NCBI GenBank assembly: GCA_964457225.1
Contig: CAYWEM010000002.1
Span: 62,001-126,000 of the forward strand
Source of the DNA: CAYWEM01 sp964457225
Lineage (GTDB): Bacteria; Acidobacteriota; Aminicenantia; UBA2199
Direction of reading: 5' to 3'
DNA: 64,000 nt
Position numbers and translations under genes: made by a program. The number at the start of each line of letters is the position of its first letter. Position 1 is the stretch's first letter. The notes beneath the pieces are model-generated. The model did not search any database. It was not told the DNA's origin and saw only the letters and a list, made by a program, of their open reading frames with translations. Below, in pieces: positions 17,070-24,280 of this stretch.

Positions 17070-17309
17070 CCACATTCACCCAAAGTGAAAATATCACTAT
17101 CTGGAAGTAATAGCGAGTAGTTGGTGTCAAAAAATCAAAACAATGAGATTATAGCGGCGATGGAAAGACAAGAAGAAGAGATAAGACCAGCCCTGAAGAA
17201 GAAATGCGGCAGCTAAAGACAGAAGAATGAAAAAGATAAAAAATCTGCCCGTCTTAAATGTCTTACGTCCATGTTGGGCAGAATGGAAATTGCTCAAGGA
17301 AATGATAAG

Positions 17310-18503
17310 ATGAACAAAAATCAACCACAAAAATGGGCTAATGTGCCTTACGAAACATGGCCATATGAAGCCCAAACTGAAATGAAACATAAGGTTTTGA
17401 AATACTACCTTCCTATTTGGGCAAAGATACTCGGAACTTTTAGCGATGGACTAAATTATATCGATGGGTTTGGTGGTATAGGTGCATATCATACAGACGA
17501 GGATATCGCTCAAAATTTGTACAACTCGAATAATTATGGTTCACCAATTTTTTCAATGCAAATAATTTCAGAATTAAAAAAAGATAATAAGATTTCATAT
17601 GCTAACGCAATTATTATTGATGATGATTCGTCACATTTGACAAATATTCAGAAAATCTCTAGCGCTTTAAAAATCTCTTTAAACGTGCAATATATTCATG
17701 GCGAATTTGATGAAATAATCAATGAAATTTTAGACGATTTTGAAGGTAAACAGCTTTATCCTACGTTTTTCTTAATTGATCCTTTTGGGTATTCGATTAA
17801 ATTGAAAACCATTGAACGCATTATGTGTTTTGATAAGGTTGAATTGATAATAAACTTCATGTATAACGCAATTTGTCGCCACATTAAGAACCCGAATCTC
17901 AAGATTAATTCACTTTATGACGAATTATTCGGAACAACTGAATGGCGCGACTTTGCTGGGAAGGCCGGCGAAGAAAAGGAGTTATTACTTGTCGAGCTTT
18001 TTCGGAAACAATGTAAAAAATTCGCGAGTTTTGTCTATCCGTTTAAATTGAATTTTCCAGAAAAAAATCGACCATATTATTACCTGTTCCATTTATCAAA
18101 TCACTATTTGGGCTGCAAATTAATGAAGGAATCATTCGCAATAAATAATAAAGGGGAATTCGCATACAAAGGTGAAACAGTTAGCCAAAGATCTTTATTC
18201 GAACTATTCGGTGAAAAGCATGAAAATACCCATTATTTGAACTTATGCTCTAAATGTTTTGTCGAGGAAAAGAAAAACCCATGCAAAAATTGCTTGTTAG
18301 TATTTTTAAGTGGAAGCACGATTACTTATGAAGAGTTTCTGATGTTAGTAGTAGATAAATTACCTTTTACGGAGAGTGAAATTAAACGGATGCTGAATGA
18401 CTTTGAAAAGGAAAAAATTGTCAACATAACATGCAACAGGAAAAGAAAAACAGGATTTAAAAAAACAGATAAAATTTCATTTAACTCGGCAGGAGCAAAT
18501 TAA
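17310..18503 (+). CDS. tcmP: Three-Cys-motif partner protein TcmP
   Basis: 397 residues, strongly A+T-rich coding unlike the flanking genome. Matches the TcmP family: opening WPYEAQTEMKHKVLKYYLPIW, a Rossmann-like first strand NYIDGFGGIGAY, an acidic second strand IIIDDDSS, and FFLIDPFGYS (a DPFG tetrad at the position of a methyltransferase motif). The C-terminal part has a Cys cluster (LCSKCF...KNPCKNC). Family members always travel beside a three-Cys-motif (Gp37/Gp68-like) gene; function not established, though phage and defence associations are common. Start at 17310 is preferred because AAGGA lies 8 bases upstream; an in-frame ATG at 17271 has none. Stop and next start overlap as TAATG. 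Confidence 0.8.
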   Translation: MNKNQPQKWANVPYETWPYEAQTEMKHKVLKYYLPIWAKILGTFSDGLNYIDGFGGIGAYHTDEDIAQNLYNSNNYGSPIFSMQIISELKKDNKISYANAIIIDDDSSHLTNIQKISSALKISLNVQYIHGEFDEIINEILDDFEGKQLYPTFFLIDPFGYSIKLKTIERIMCFDKVELIINFMYNAICRHIKNPNLKINSLYDELFGTTEWRDFAGKAGEEKELLLVELFRKQCKKFASFVYPFKLNFPEKNRPYYYLFHLSNHYLGCKLMKESFAINNKGEFAYKGETVSQRSLFELFGEKHENTHYLNLCSKCFVEEKKNPCKNCLLVFLSGSTITYEEFLMLVVDKLPFTESEIKRMLNDFEKEKIVNITCNRKRKTGFKKTDKISFNSAGAN

Positions 18504-19300
18504 TGAACAACACGAAAATTGAATGGACCGAGTCTACTTGGAACCCTACAACTGGATGTACAAAAATTTCAGCTGGATGCAAAAATTGTTACGCTGAAAA
18601 AATGGCCAAAAGATTAAAAACAATGGGTCAAAAAAAATACTTGAATGGCTTTGATGTTAGAATTCATCCTGATGTAATTGATGAACCATGTTTCTGGAAA
18701 AAGCCAAGAATGGTTTTTGTGAATTCTATGAGTGACCTTTTTCATGATAAAATCCCTATTAGTTTCATTAAGAAGGTCTTTAAAGTAATGAACCAAAACC
18801 CAGCTCATACATTTCAAGTTTTGACCAAAAGAGCCGAAAACCTTGCCAAATATGCTGAAATGCTTTCATTTAGTAGCAACATTTGGATGGGAGTAACTGT
18901 TGAGGACCAAGACAATGTTAATAGAATAAATTACCTAAAATTGATACCTGCCTATGTCAAATTTGTTTCAATCGAGCCACTAATTGGTTCAATTGACGAA
19001 ATTTCATTAACCGGTATTGATTGGGTAATCGTTGGTGGTGAATCAGGTCCTGGTGCAAGACCGATGAAAAAAGAATGGGTGCAAAAAATAAGAGATGACT
19101 GCAAAGTAAATAGCATACCATTTTTCTTCAAACAATGGGGTGGAGTAAATAAGAAAAAAAACGGAAGAACTCTTGACGGAAAAATCTGGAACGAGATGCC
19201 AGCTTCCGCTGTCGTGGCTTCAGCTGAAAAAGACGCGCAATTTTATTTAATAGTTAATGCAAAGAATAAAAACAACAGGGGCTGGAAGACAATAAAATAA
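18503..19300 (+). CDS. Three-Cys-motif protein (phage Gp37/Gp68, DUF5131 family)
   Basis: 265 residues with the family hallmark IEWTESTWNPTTGCTKISAGCKNCY, in which Cys-x5-Cys-x2-Cys-Tyr gives the three-Cys motif, followed by MSDLFH, QVLTKRAE, IWMGVTVE, SIEPLIG, WVIVGGESGPGARP and FFFKQWG. The fold is predicted to be related to radical SAM TIM barrels, with the three Cys possibly binding an Fe-S cluster. It is known from phages and mobile DNA; its reaction is unknown. Translationally coupled to tcmP. Longest family members run to about 240-260 residues, so this one is complete. Confidence 0.85.
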   Translation: MNNTKIEWTESTWNPTTGCTKISAGCKNCYAEKMAKRLKTMGQKKYLNGFDVRIHPDVIDEPCFWKKPRMVFVNSMSDLFHDKIPISFIKKVFKVMNQNPAHTFQVLTKRAENLAKYAEMLSFSSNIWMGVTVEDQDNVNRINYLKLIPAYVKFVSIEPLIGSIDEISLTGIDWVIVGGESGPGARPMKKEWVQKIRDDCKVNSIPFFFKQWGGVNKKKNGRTLDGKIWNEMPASAVVASAEKDAQFYLIVNAKNKNNRGWKTIK

Positions 19301-19356
19301 GCTAAATGACGGCCGCCGAAAGACATTAACTATGGTAGGATTTAATCTACAGCAAC

Positions 19357-19428
19357 CAACAACGGCAAGCCAAAATGCCTGCCGCAGGCGTAACACAGGA
19401 ACTTCGGCTGTGCCGCAACCGTTGTGCG
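19357..19428 (+). other. attC-like (integron cassette-type) recombination site
   Basis: A 72-base imperfect palindrome between the Tcm pair and the HNH operon. Outer arms ACAACGG (19359-19365) and CCGTTGT (19419-19425) are followed by GCG; inside are GGCA/TGCC arms and two further short hairpins, GCCTGCCGCAGGC (19378-19390 area) and CACAG-loop-CTGTG (19394-19412). It is G+C-rich inside an A+T-rich island, sits directly after one module and directly before the next start codon (22 bases), and its overall plan resembles attC sites seen in environmental and spirochaete-type integrons. No integrase gene is in the window, and the GTTRRRY core is matched only loosely. Confidence 0.45.
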
Positions 19429-19446
19429 TAGTTTAGAAAAAATAAA

Positions 19447-20139
19447 ATGAGTTGTATAAGAGGAAAAACATCTCCAGATAGGTTTACTCAATTCAAGCTT
19501 TTTGCAAATTCGGGTGGTTACTGCCAAAACCCGAGTTGCAATGAGAATCTGTACAAATCATTCGAGGCTGATGAAATACATATTGCTGAGATAGCACACA
19601 TTATAAGTGTAAACATGGGAGCAAGAAAAAACAATAAATTATCTCCAGAAGAAAAAGGGAGTTTTGATAACCTGATTCTTTTATGCCCTAATTGTCACAC
19701 CACTATTGATAAAGCGGAAGACTCTTTTCCAGTTGAAACAATCTTAAAGTGGAAAGATGAACACCAACAGAAATTACACCTGACATTTGGAATTAAAAAA
19801 TTTGAAAGCAGACAAGATGCTAAAAATGCATTAGAGCCTTTCTTCAGGGAGAATAAATTGATTTTTGAAACTTACGGACCAAACACAGATGAAAGATTCA
19901 ATCCAGAAAGTAATATGCCTAAAGTATGGCTCAAAAAAATACGAGAATTTATTATTCCGAACAATAGAAAAATATTTGAGCTCATTGACAAAAATTACTC
20001 ATTATTAAAAGAGGATGAAAAAAGTGAATTCGAGAAGTTCAAATTACACTTACATGACTTTGAGGCTAAGCACCTTTTCTCAGTAGAGGAAAATGGCAGC
20101 CAATTCCCAACCAAAATAACCGAAATCTATGAAGATTAA
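19447..20139 (+). CDS. HNH endonuclease-domain protein
   Basis: 230 residues. The first 110 hold an HNH module: zinc pair CQNPSC, IAEIAHIIS with the catalytic His, a central Asn in FDNLILLCPNCHTTIDK, and the second zinc pair CPNC followed by His. The C-terminal half (about 115-230) is helical and charged, without a recognised domain. A+T-rich like its neighbours. First gene of a three-gene cluster whose members overlap (11 bases with the next). HNH proteins of this sort occur in restriction, abortive infection and mobile-element contexts; which applies here is not shown by the sequence. Confidence 0.8.
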   Translation: MSCIRGKTSPDRFTQFKLFANSGGYCQNPSCNENLYKSFEADEIHIAEIAHIISVNMGARKNNKLSPEEKGSFDNLILLCPNCHTTIDKAEDSFPVETILKWKDEHQQKLHLTFGIKKFESRQDAKNALEPFFRENKLIFETYGPNTDERFNPESNMPKVWLKKIREFIIPNNRKIFELIDKNYSLLKEDEKSEFEKFKLHLHDFEAKHLFSVEENGSQFPTKITEIYED

Positions 20140-20794
20140 TGATTGGATGAACAAATTTGTAATGGAGAAGCTTCCACCATATGATAGTGTGGAAACCATT
20201 GATTCTTTAGATAATGGTTACTTACTAATCAAAAGGAAAAAGGGTGTCGACTTCAGATGTTTCTGTATTTCCTCCGAAGAAGTAACCTTTGGGATGATGA
20301 AAGAGATATTAGATAAAAAATTGGAAATAGATTTTATTGTCAATATCAAAAAAGATTATCTAATATCAGGAGCCGCAATGAGCATTATGAATTCTAATTA
20401 TATCTCATTTGGTGGTTTCGGTGATTTGATAAGGTTTTCAAATCAACTAGATAATGAGTTATTCGTTGAGAAGGAATATGCATTTGTAAGTCGCGGATTA
20501 AAGCAACACGACAAAATCAAAACAATAGAGAGATTAGACAATAAAAGAATTAGAATAGAGAGATATTCTTTAAGTGAAGTCATAATTGTTATGAATAATG
20601 ATTATGATCTAAACACGGAATCAGTCCGAAGAACCAAAGAAAAATTCAAAACTTTCAAGGTTATTCTTGCCACAAATCCAAATGTTGGAATTACGACTGA
20701 TGCATATAGTACAGCTAAATTTATAGACGTTGATATTTGTACATATGGCGAGTTCTTAGGTAAAGTAAATTCCTTATGGAACTCAAGAGACTGA
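20129..20794 (+). CDS. Unknown protein, middle gene of HNH operon
   Basis: 221 residues, soluble, not recognised. It is rich in Ile, Lys, Asp and Asn, with alternating beta-strand-like stretches (GYLLIKRKKGVDFRCFCIS, KFKTFKVILATNPNVGITTDAYS). The final third, ending VDICTYGEFLGKVNSLW, has the look of a small alpha/beta domain; VDICTYGEF is reminiscent of the end of restriction-endonuclease-like domains but the catalytic D-ExK set cannot be assigned with confidence. Overlaps the HNH gene by 11 bases and the nucleotidyltransferase by 19, so it is almost certainly co-expressed with both. Confidence 0.75.
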   Translation: MKINDWMNKFVMEKLPPYDSVETIDSLDNGYLLIKRKKGVDFRCFCISSEEVTFGMMKEILDKKLEIDFIVNIKKDYLISGAAMSIMNSNYISFGGFGDLIRFSNQLDNELFVEKEYAFVSRGLKQHDKIKTIERLDNKRIRIERYSLSEVIIVMNNDYDLNTESVRRTKEKFKTFKVILATNPNVGITTDAYSTAKFIDVDICTYGEFLGKVNSLWNSRD

Positions 20795-21057
20795 TTGAAA
20801 CTTTTAAACCGTTCAAAAATTATTTCAGAAACACTAAAGTGTTTGTATTTGGATCAATCCTATCATCTGACAGATTTGAGGACATTGATATATTATTAAT
20901 CTATCAAGATTATAAAGAAATGGTGCGATGTAAAAAGGAAATTCAAAACCTATTACCATTTGAATTGATACACTTTACTTGTCTGACCAAGGCAGAGGAA
21001 TCGGAGTTGAATTATATTGAAAAAACTAACGCTTTAAAAATGAAAACTACGTGTTAA
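20776..21057 (+). CDS. Small nucleotidyltransferase-domain protein (MNT-like)
   Basis: 93 residues with the start of a polymerase-beta type nucleotidyltransferase fold: KVFVFGSILSSDRFEDIDILLIY gives Gly26-Ser27 followed by Asp36-x-Asp38, the metal-binding pair. The third acidic residue is not obvious. The size matches minimal nucleotidyltransferases of the MNT/HEPN toxin-antitoxin type, but no HEPN partner with an RxxxxH motif is visible; instead it is coupled to an HNH nuclease and an unknown protein. Overlaps the upstream gene by 19 bases. Confidence 0.75.
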   Translation: MELKRLIETFKPFKNYFRNTKVFVFGSILSSDRFEDIDILLIYQDYKEMVRCKKEIQNLLPFELIHFTCLTKAEESELNYIEKTNALKMKTTC

Positions 21058-21060
21058 AGC

Positions 21061-21088
21061 ATAGGTGTCAGGTCTTTCATTGTTACAT
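21061..21088 (+). repeat. Short dispersed repeat, first copy
   Basis: A 28-base sequence beginning ATAGGTGTCAGG and ending TTGTTACAT, directly after the nucleotidyltransferase stop. It recurs at 21581, 22067 and 22209 at the head of the duplicated block. Sequences starting GGTGTCAGGTCTT are often seen at the ends of IS200/REP-associated transposase elements, so this may be a remnant end; no transposase is present. Confidence 0.7.
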
Positions 21089-21219
21089 CTGACTTGAATA
21101 GGGCATGAGGGCCGTTGGATGACAACTTGACTTGCCCGGTTGAAACAATGGGCGTTCGGCCGGGATATGCGAAGATATCATCAGCACGAAACGTTTAACA
21201 TAAACAAAGGGGGACTCAG

Positions 21220-21576
21220 ATGAAAATACTTCTGATCTTCAACCGCCTGCCTTATGACGGCACGGATGTTACCTGGAACGGGCTCAGGCTGGCTGAAACC
21301 CTCAGGAAAAGCGGTCGGGGAGTAAGGATATTCCTGATGAACGATGCGGTTTACCTGGCCAGGGATGCCTGTCAGGCTCCGGCGGCTTACGACCAGAACT
21401 TGTCGCAAATGCTGAAAGGCTTGATCGCCGAGAATGTTTCGGTAAGAGTTTGCGGAACCTGCATGGCTCGATGCGGGATTCACAAAAACCAGCCGTATTT
21501 TGCCGGAGCAAATCAATCCACCATGGCTGAACTGGCTGAATGGGTGGCCGACAGTGATCGGGTTTTGACCTTCTGA
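21220..21576 (+). CDS. DsrE/DsrF-like family protein
   Basis: 118 residues with the DsrE fold pattern: KILLIFNRLPYDGTDVTWNGLRLAETLRKSG, then VRIFLMNDAVYLAR and a Cys-rich loop with Cys78, Cys81 and Cys85 (VCGTCMARCGI), plus Cys51. Family members take part in sulfur relay or persulfide handling; the clustered cysteines after strand 4 suit this. G+C-rich codon use, unlike the genes on both sides, so it is probably core-genome DNA between two accessory pieces. GGGGG ribosome site 7 bases before the ATG. Confidence 0.8.
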   Translation: MKILLIFNRLPYDGTDVTWNGLRLAETLRKSGRGVRIFLMNDAVYLARDACQAPAAYDQNLSQMLKGLIAENVSVRVCGTCMARCGIHKNQPYFAGANQSTMAELAEWVADSDRVLTF

Positions 21577-21580
21577 ATAC

Positions 21581-22208
21581 ATAAGTGTCAGGCCTTTCAT
21601 TGTTACATTTGGATCTGACATGCTGAATTCATGCCGAATGGCATATAACACTAAATGTTGAAAAACAGGTCTATGGGGCAGGTCACCTGAATCCGGAAGG
21701 CAAGTTGAAATAACAGACCAACTGAGATATGCGCCCTTAGCTTGATGTTTAGCCGAAAATTGAGTAAGAAACTAAAATGAAGATAGAATACGTCTACAAA
21801 CTGGACAATGAAAAAAAGGACTTTACTGTTTTTGAAGATGCAGAAATTCCTGAAACAATAAAAAACATCATTAATGAAAATGAAGCTTTTTCAGTTTCAC
21901 GGGTTTTTGGAGAAAAGGGTCTTGGGTCGCCCGAAGAAATTGAAATTCTGAACATCACCTTTGCTGACGAAAAAAAAAGAGAATTCAAGTATATCAATAA
22001 AGGTATCCACTATATGTTCATGGGAGGCGAAAAAGACCGGCCTGTTTTTCAGGTCTTTACTACAACATAGGTGTCAGGTCTTTCATTGTTACATTTGGTT
22101 CTGACATGATGAATTCATGCCGAATGGCATATAACACTAAATGTTGAAAAACAGGTCTATGGGGCAGGTCACCTGAATCCGGAAGGCAAGTTGAAATAAC
22201 AAAACAAC
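21581..22208 (+). repeat. Tandem duplication, unit 1 (628 bp)
   Basis: First unit of a direct duplication. It starts with the 28-base repeat (with two base differences), has a 196-base leader, the 97-residue orphan gene, and then a 142-base partial copy of the leader (22067-22208). It matches unit 2 almost base for base up to 22061. The junction lies in the gene's last codons, at a shared CAGGTCTTT. Confidence 0.85.
21777..22070 (+). CDS. Orphan small protein, duplicated copy 1 (altered 3' end)
   Basis: 97 residues, unrecognised, acidic and soluble, with an alternating strand pattern and the segment GEKGLGSPEEIEILNITFADEKKREFKYINKG. Residues 1-94 are identical to the second copy at 22405; the end is replaced by TT because the duplication boundary falls there. 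The A+T-rich coding style fits the island. The upstream leader is duplicated too, so both copies may be expressed. Confidence 0.6.
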   Translation: MKIEYVYKLDNEKKDFTVFEDAEIPETIKNIINENEAFSVSRVFGEKGLGSPEEIEILNITFADEKKREFKYINKGIHYMFMGGEKDRPVFQVFTTT

Positions 22209-22689
22209 ATAGGTGTCAGGTCTTTCATTGTTACATTTGGTTCTGACATGATGAATTCATGCCGAATGGCATATAACACTAAATGTTGAAAAACAGGTCT
22301 ATGGGGCAGGTCACCTGAATCCGGAAGGCAAGTTGAAATAACAGACCAACTGAGATATGCGCCCTTAGCTTGATGTTTAGCCGAAAATTGAGTAAGAAAC
22401 TAAAATGAAGATAGAATACGTCTACAAACTGGACAATGAAAAAAAGGACTTTACTGTTTTTGAAGATGCAGAAATTCCTGAAACAATAAAAAACATCATT
22501 AATGAAAATGAAGCTTTTTCAGTTTCACGGGTTTTTGGAGAAAAGGGTCTTGGGTCGCCCGAAGAAATTGAAATTCTGAACATCACCTTTGCTGACGAAA
22601 AAAAAAGAGAATTCAAGTATATCAATAAAGGTATTCACTATATGTTCATGGGAGGCGAAAAAGACCGGCCTGTTTTTCAGGTCTTTACT
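22209..22689 (+). repeat. Tandem duplication, unit 2
   Basis: Second copy of the block at 21581: 28-base repeat, 196-base leader and the orphan gene, ending at the last shared bases of the gene. The 334-base gap 22071-22404 between the two genes consists wholly of the partial leader (22067-22208) and the full leader (22209-22404). Confidence 0.85.
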
Positions 22690-22716
22690 CATTTCATGAT
22701 TGCAGTGCGCAAATGA
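22405..22716 (+). CDS. Orphan small protein, duplicated copy 2 (probable full length)
   Basis: 103 residues. Same as copy 1 through VFQVFT, then HFMIAVRK. This is probably the original ending, since copy 1 runs straight into repeat sequence. The single base difference seen within the shared coding part (near 22009 and 22637) is silent. Function unknown. Confidence 0.6.
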   Translation: MKIEYVYKLDNEKKDFTVFEDAEIPETIKNIINENEAFSVSRVFGEKGLGSPEEIEILNITFADEKKREFKYINKGIHYMFMGGEKDRPVFQVFTHFMIAVRK

Positions 22717-22856
22717 ACATTATTGGACGGGGCTCGGTGCTTGACAACTTGACAATTTACCCGGTTTTAAACCAATGGGGGGCCAGGCGGGCTGGGACAA
22801 ACCGGCCGGGCGATTTAAAAACCACGGCATGAAAAGTTGAACTGAAAGGAGACAGA

Positions 22857-23942
22857 ATGGCAAACGAAACCGTGCGGAGCATAGAAGCCAACTTCAGGAA
22901 GCAGGTCCGAAAGGATAAAAAGCTGAAAAACGCTTACCTGTTGGTTCAGGCCGAACAACTGGGAGTTGAAATCAACATTGCCGAGGGTAAAACCGGGGAA
23001 ATCGAGGCTAACCCGGCCCAGGCCAACCACCTGGCCTCGGTGGGCAAACTGTTTACGGCCACGCTTATCGGCATGCTCTACGACCAGGGCCGGCTGAACT
23101 TTACGGACAAGATCGCCGACCATCTCGACTCCGGATTGATGCGGGGCCTGCATCTCTATAAAGGCAGGGATTATGCGGGCGAAATCACCGTCAGGGATTT
23201 ACTGATGCAGAGATCGGGATTGAACGATGTCTTCTTTCCCCTGTTGAAAAAGATGATCAAAGACCCCGGGCTGGTCATGACGGTCAGGGAAGCGCTGGAA
23301 TGGGGGAAATCCAACCTCAAGCCGGTCGGCCGACCCGGTCAGCGGCATTATTACACCGACACGAATTACTACCTGCTTGGACTGATCATCGAGGGTATAA
23401 CCGGGAAGCCTTTTCAGGAAGCCGTGCATGAAATGATCTTTGCGCCGCTGGGCATGGACAATTCCTATATCAGCGGTTTTTCCGAGCCGAAAAACAAGCC
23501 CGGGTTTCCCCCGGCCCATATCTACCTTTACGATATCAACTTCATCGACGACAAGAGGATAGCCCAGATCGATTACGCCGGGGGAGGCGTGGTGGCGCCT
23601 TTGTCTGAATACCTGCTGTTCATGAAAGCCCTGGTCAATCACCGCCTGGTAAAGGAAGAGACCCTGAAGCGCATGATAGAGGATGACACCAAAATGGGTT
23701 TTCCGGCCATTGGTTTTGATTACGGCTATTCAATCTGGAAGCCCAAGGCCGTTCCTTTGCTCATGCCCGCCAAGTATTACTGCTGGGGCTGTGTCGGAGT
23801 CACCGGAGCATTCATGTTTTTCCACCCCGGCACTTCGGGCTACGTAATAGGCACCTTCAACGACAAATCCTATACATCCAAGGCCCTGCGCTTCATGCTT
23901 ATGAAAGTAATCAAGCCTTTGCTGGAATTAAAAAAAGACTGA
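22857..23942 (+). CDS. Serine hydrolase, beta-lactamase family (class C/EstB-like)
   Basis: 361 residues with the SxxK nucleophile motif at Ser61-Val-Gly-Lys64 (ASVGKLFTATLIGMLYDQG) and the second motif in YYTDTNYYLLGLII (Tyr166 with Asp in place of the Asn of YxN, a common variant). No signal peptide, so it is probably cytoplasmic, which argues against a classical beta-lactamase and for an esterase or peptidase. AAAGGAG ribosome site 7 bases before the ATG. G+C-rich, so it marks the end of the accessory island. Confidence 0.85.
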   Translation: MANETVRSIEANFRKQVRKDKKLKNAYLLVQAEQLGVEINIAEGKTGEIEANPAQANHLASVGKLFTATLIGMLYDQGRLNFTDKIADHLDSGLMRGLHLYKGRDYAGEITVRDLLMQRSGLNDVFFPLLKKMIKDPGLVMTVREALEWGKSNLKPVGRPGQRHYYTDTNYYLLGLIIEGITGKPFQEAVHEMIFAPLGMDNSYISGFSEPKNKPGFPPAHIYLYDINFIDDKRIAQIDYAGGGVVAPLSEYLLFMKALVNHRLVKEETLKRMIEDDTKMGFPAIGFDYGYSIWKPKAVPLLMPAKYYCWGCVGVTGAFMFFHPGTSGYVIGTFNDKSYTSKALRFMLMKVIKPLLELKKD

Positions 23943-24280
23943 GGCAGGATCAAGCGGATTCTTCTTGAACCCGGGATGGTTTTTGGTTAAAATGGTATCT
24001 TAAGGCCTGCAATCGGAAGTTTTATCGGAAAGCTGTAAAGCCGGCTATTGTTATTTTTGAACCTTTTTTGTCGATCGGTTTTAAACAGCTCAGTGTCTGC
24101 CGCTGAAAGTGCTGTCAGCCGGGCCCTGCTTACGCTTGAACTTTATTGATCGCCTCATTGCCTAATTGAGCGATTGATAAACGGTTTGCCCTTCATCGGC
24201 CCGGGCCTTCCGGACTGCCGTATTGCCTGGCCGGCTGTACAAAAAGTGCAAAGCCGAAAAGATTATCAGGAGGAAAAAAA
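23943..24280 (+). other. 338-bp intergenic region, nothing recognised
   Basis: Between the serine hydrolase and the OmpA-family gene. It holds no convincing reading frame, repeat or RNA. The only clear signal is the AGGAGG ribosome site of the next gene. Confidence 0.5.

Noticed and set aside
16668..17120. A 150-codon plus-strand frame beginning inside hairpin element B
   Set aside because: Its first 20 codons are only the translated repeat (the same peptide appears ahead of the ferritin-like gene), and the rest crosses the 45-base tandem repeat. No ribosome site.
17127..17390. A hydrophobic 87-codon minus-strand frame overlapping the start of tcmP
   Set aside because: A+T-rich antisense artefact; no ribosome site and it overlaps a clear gene.
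21181..21651. A 156-codon minus-strand frame over the DsrE-like gene
   Set aside because: Shadow of the real gene; it continues into the repeat.
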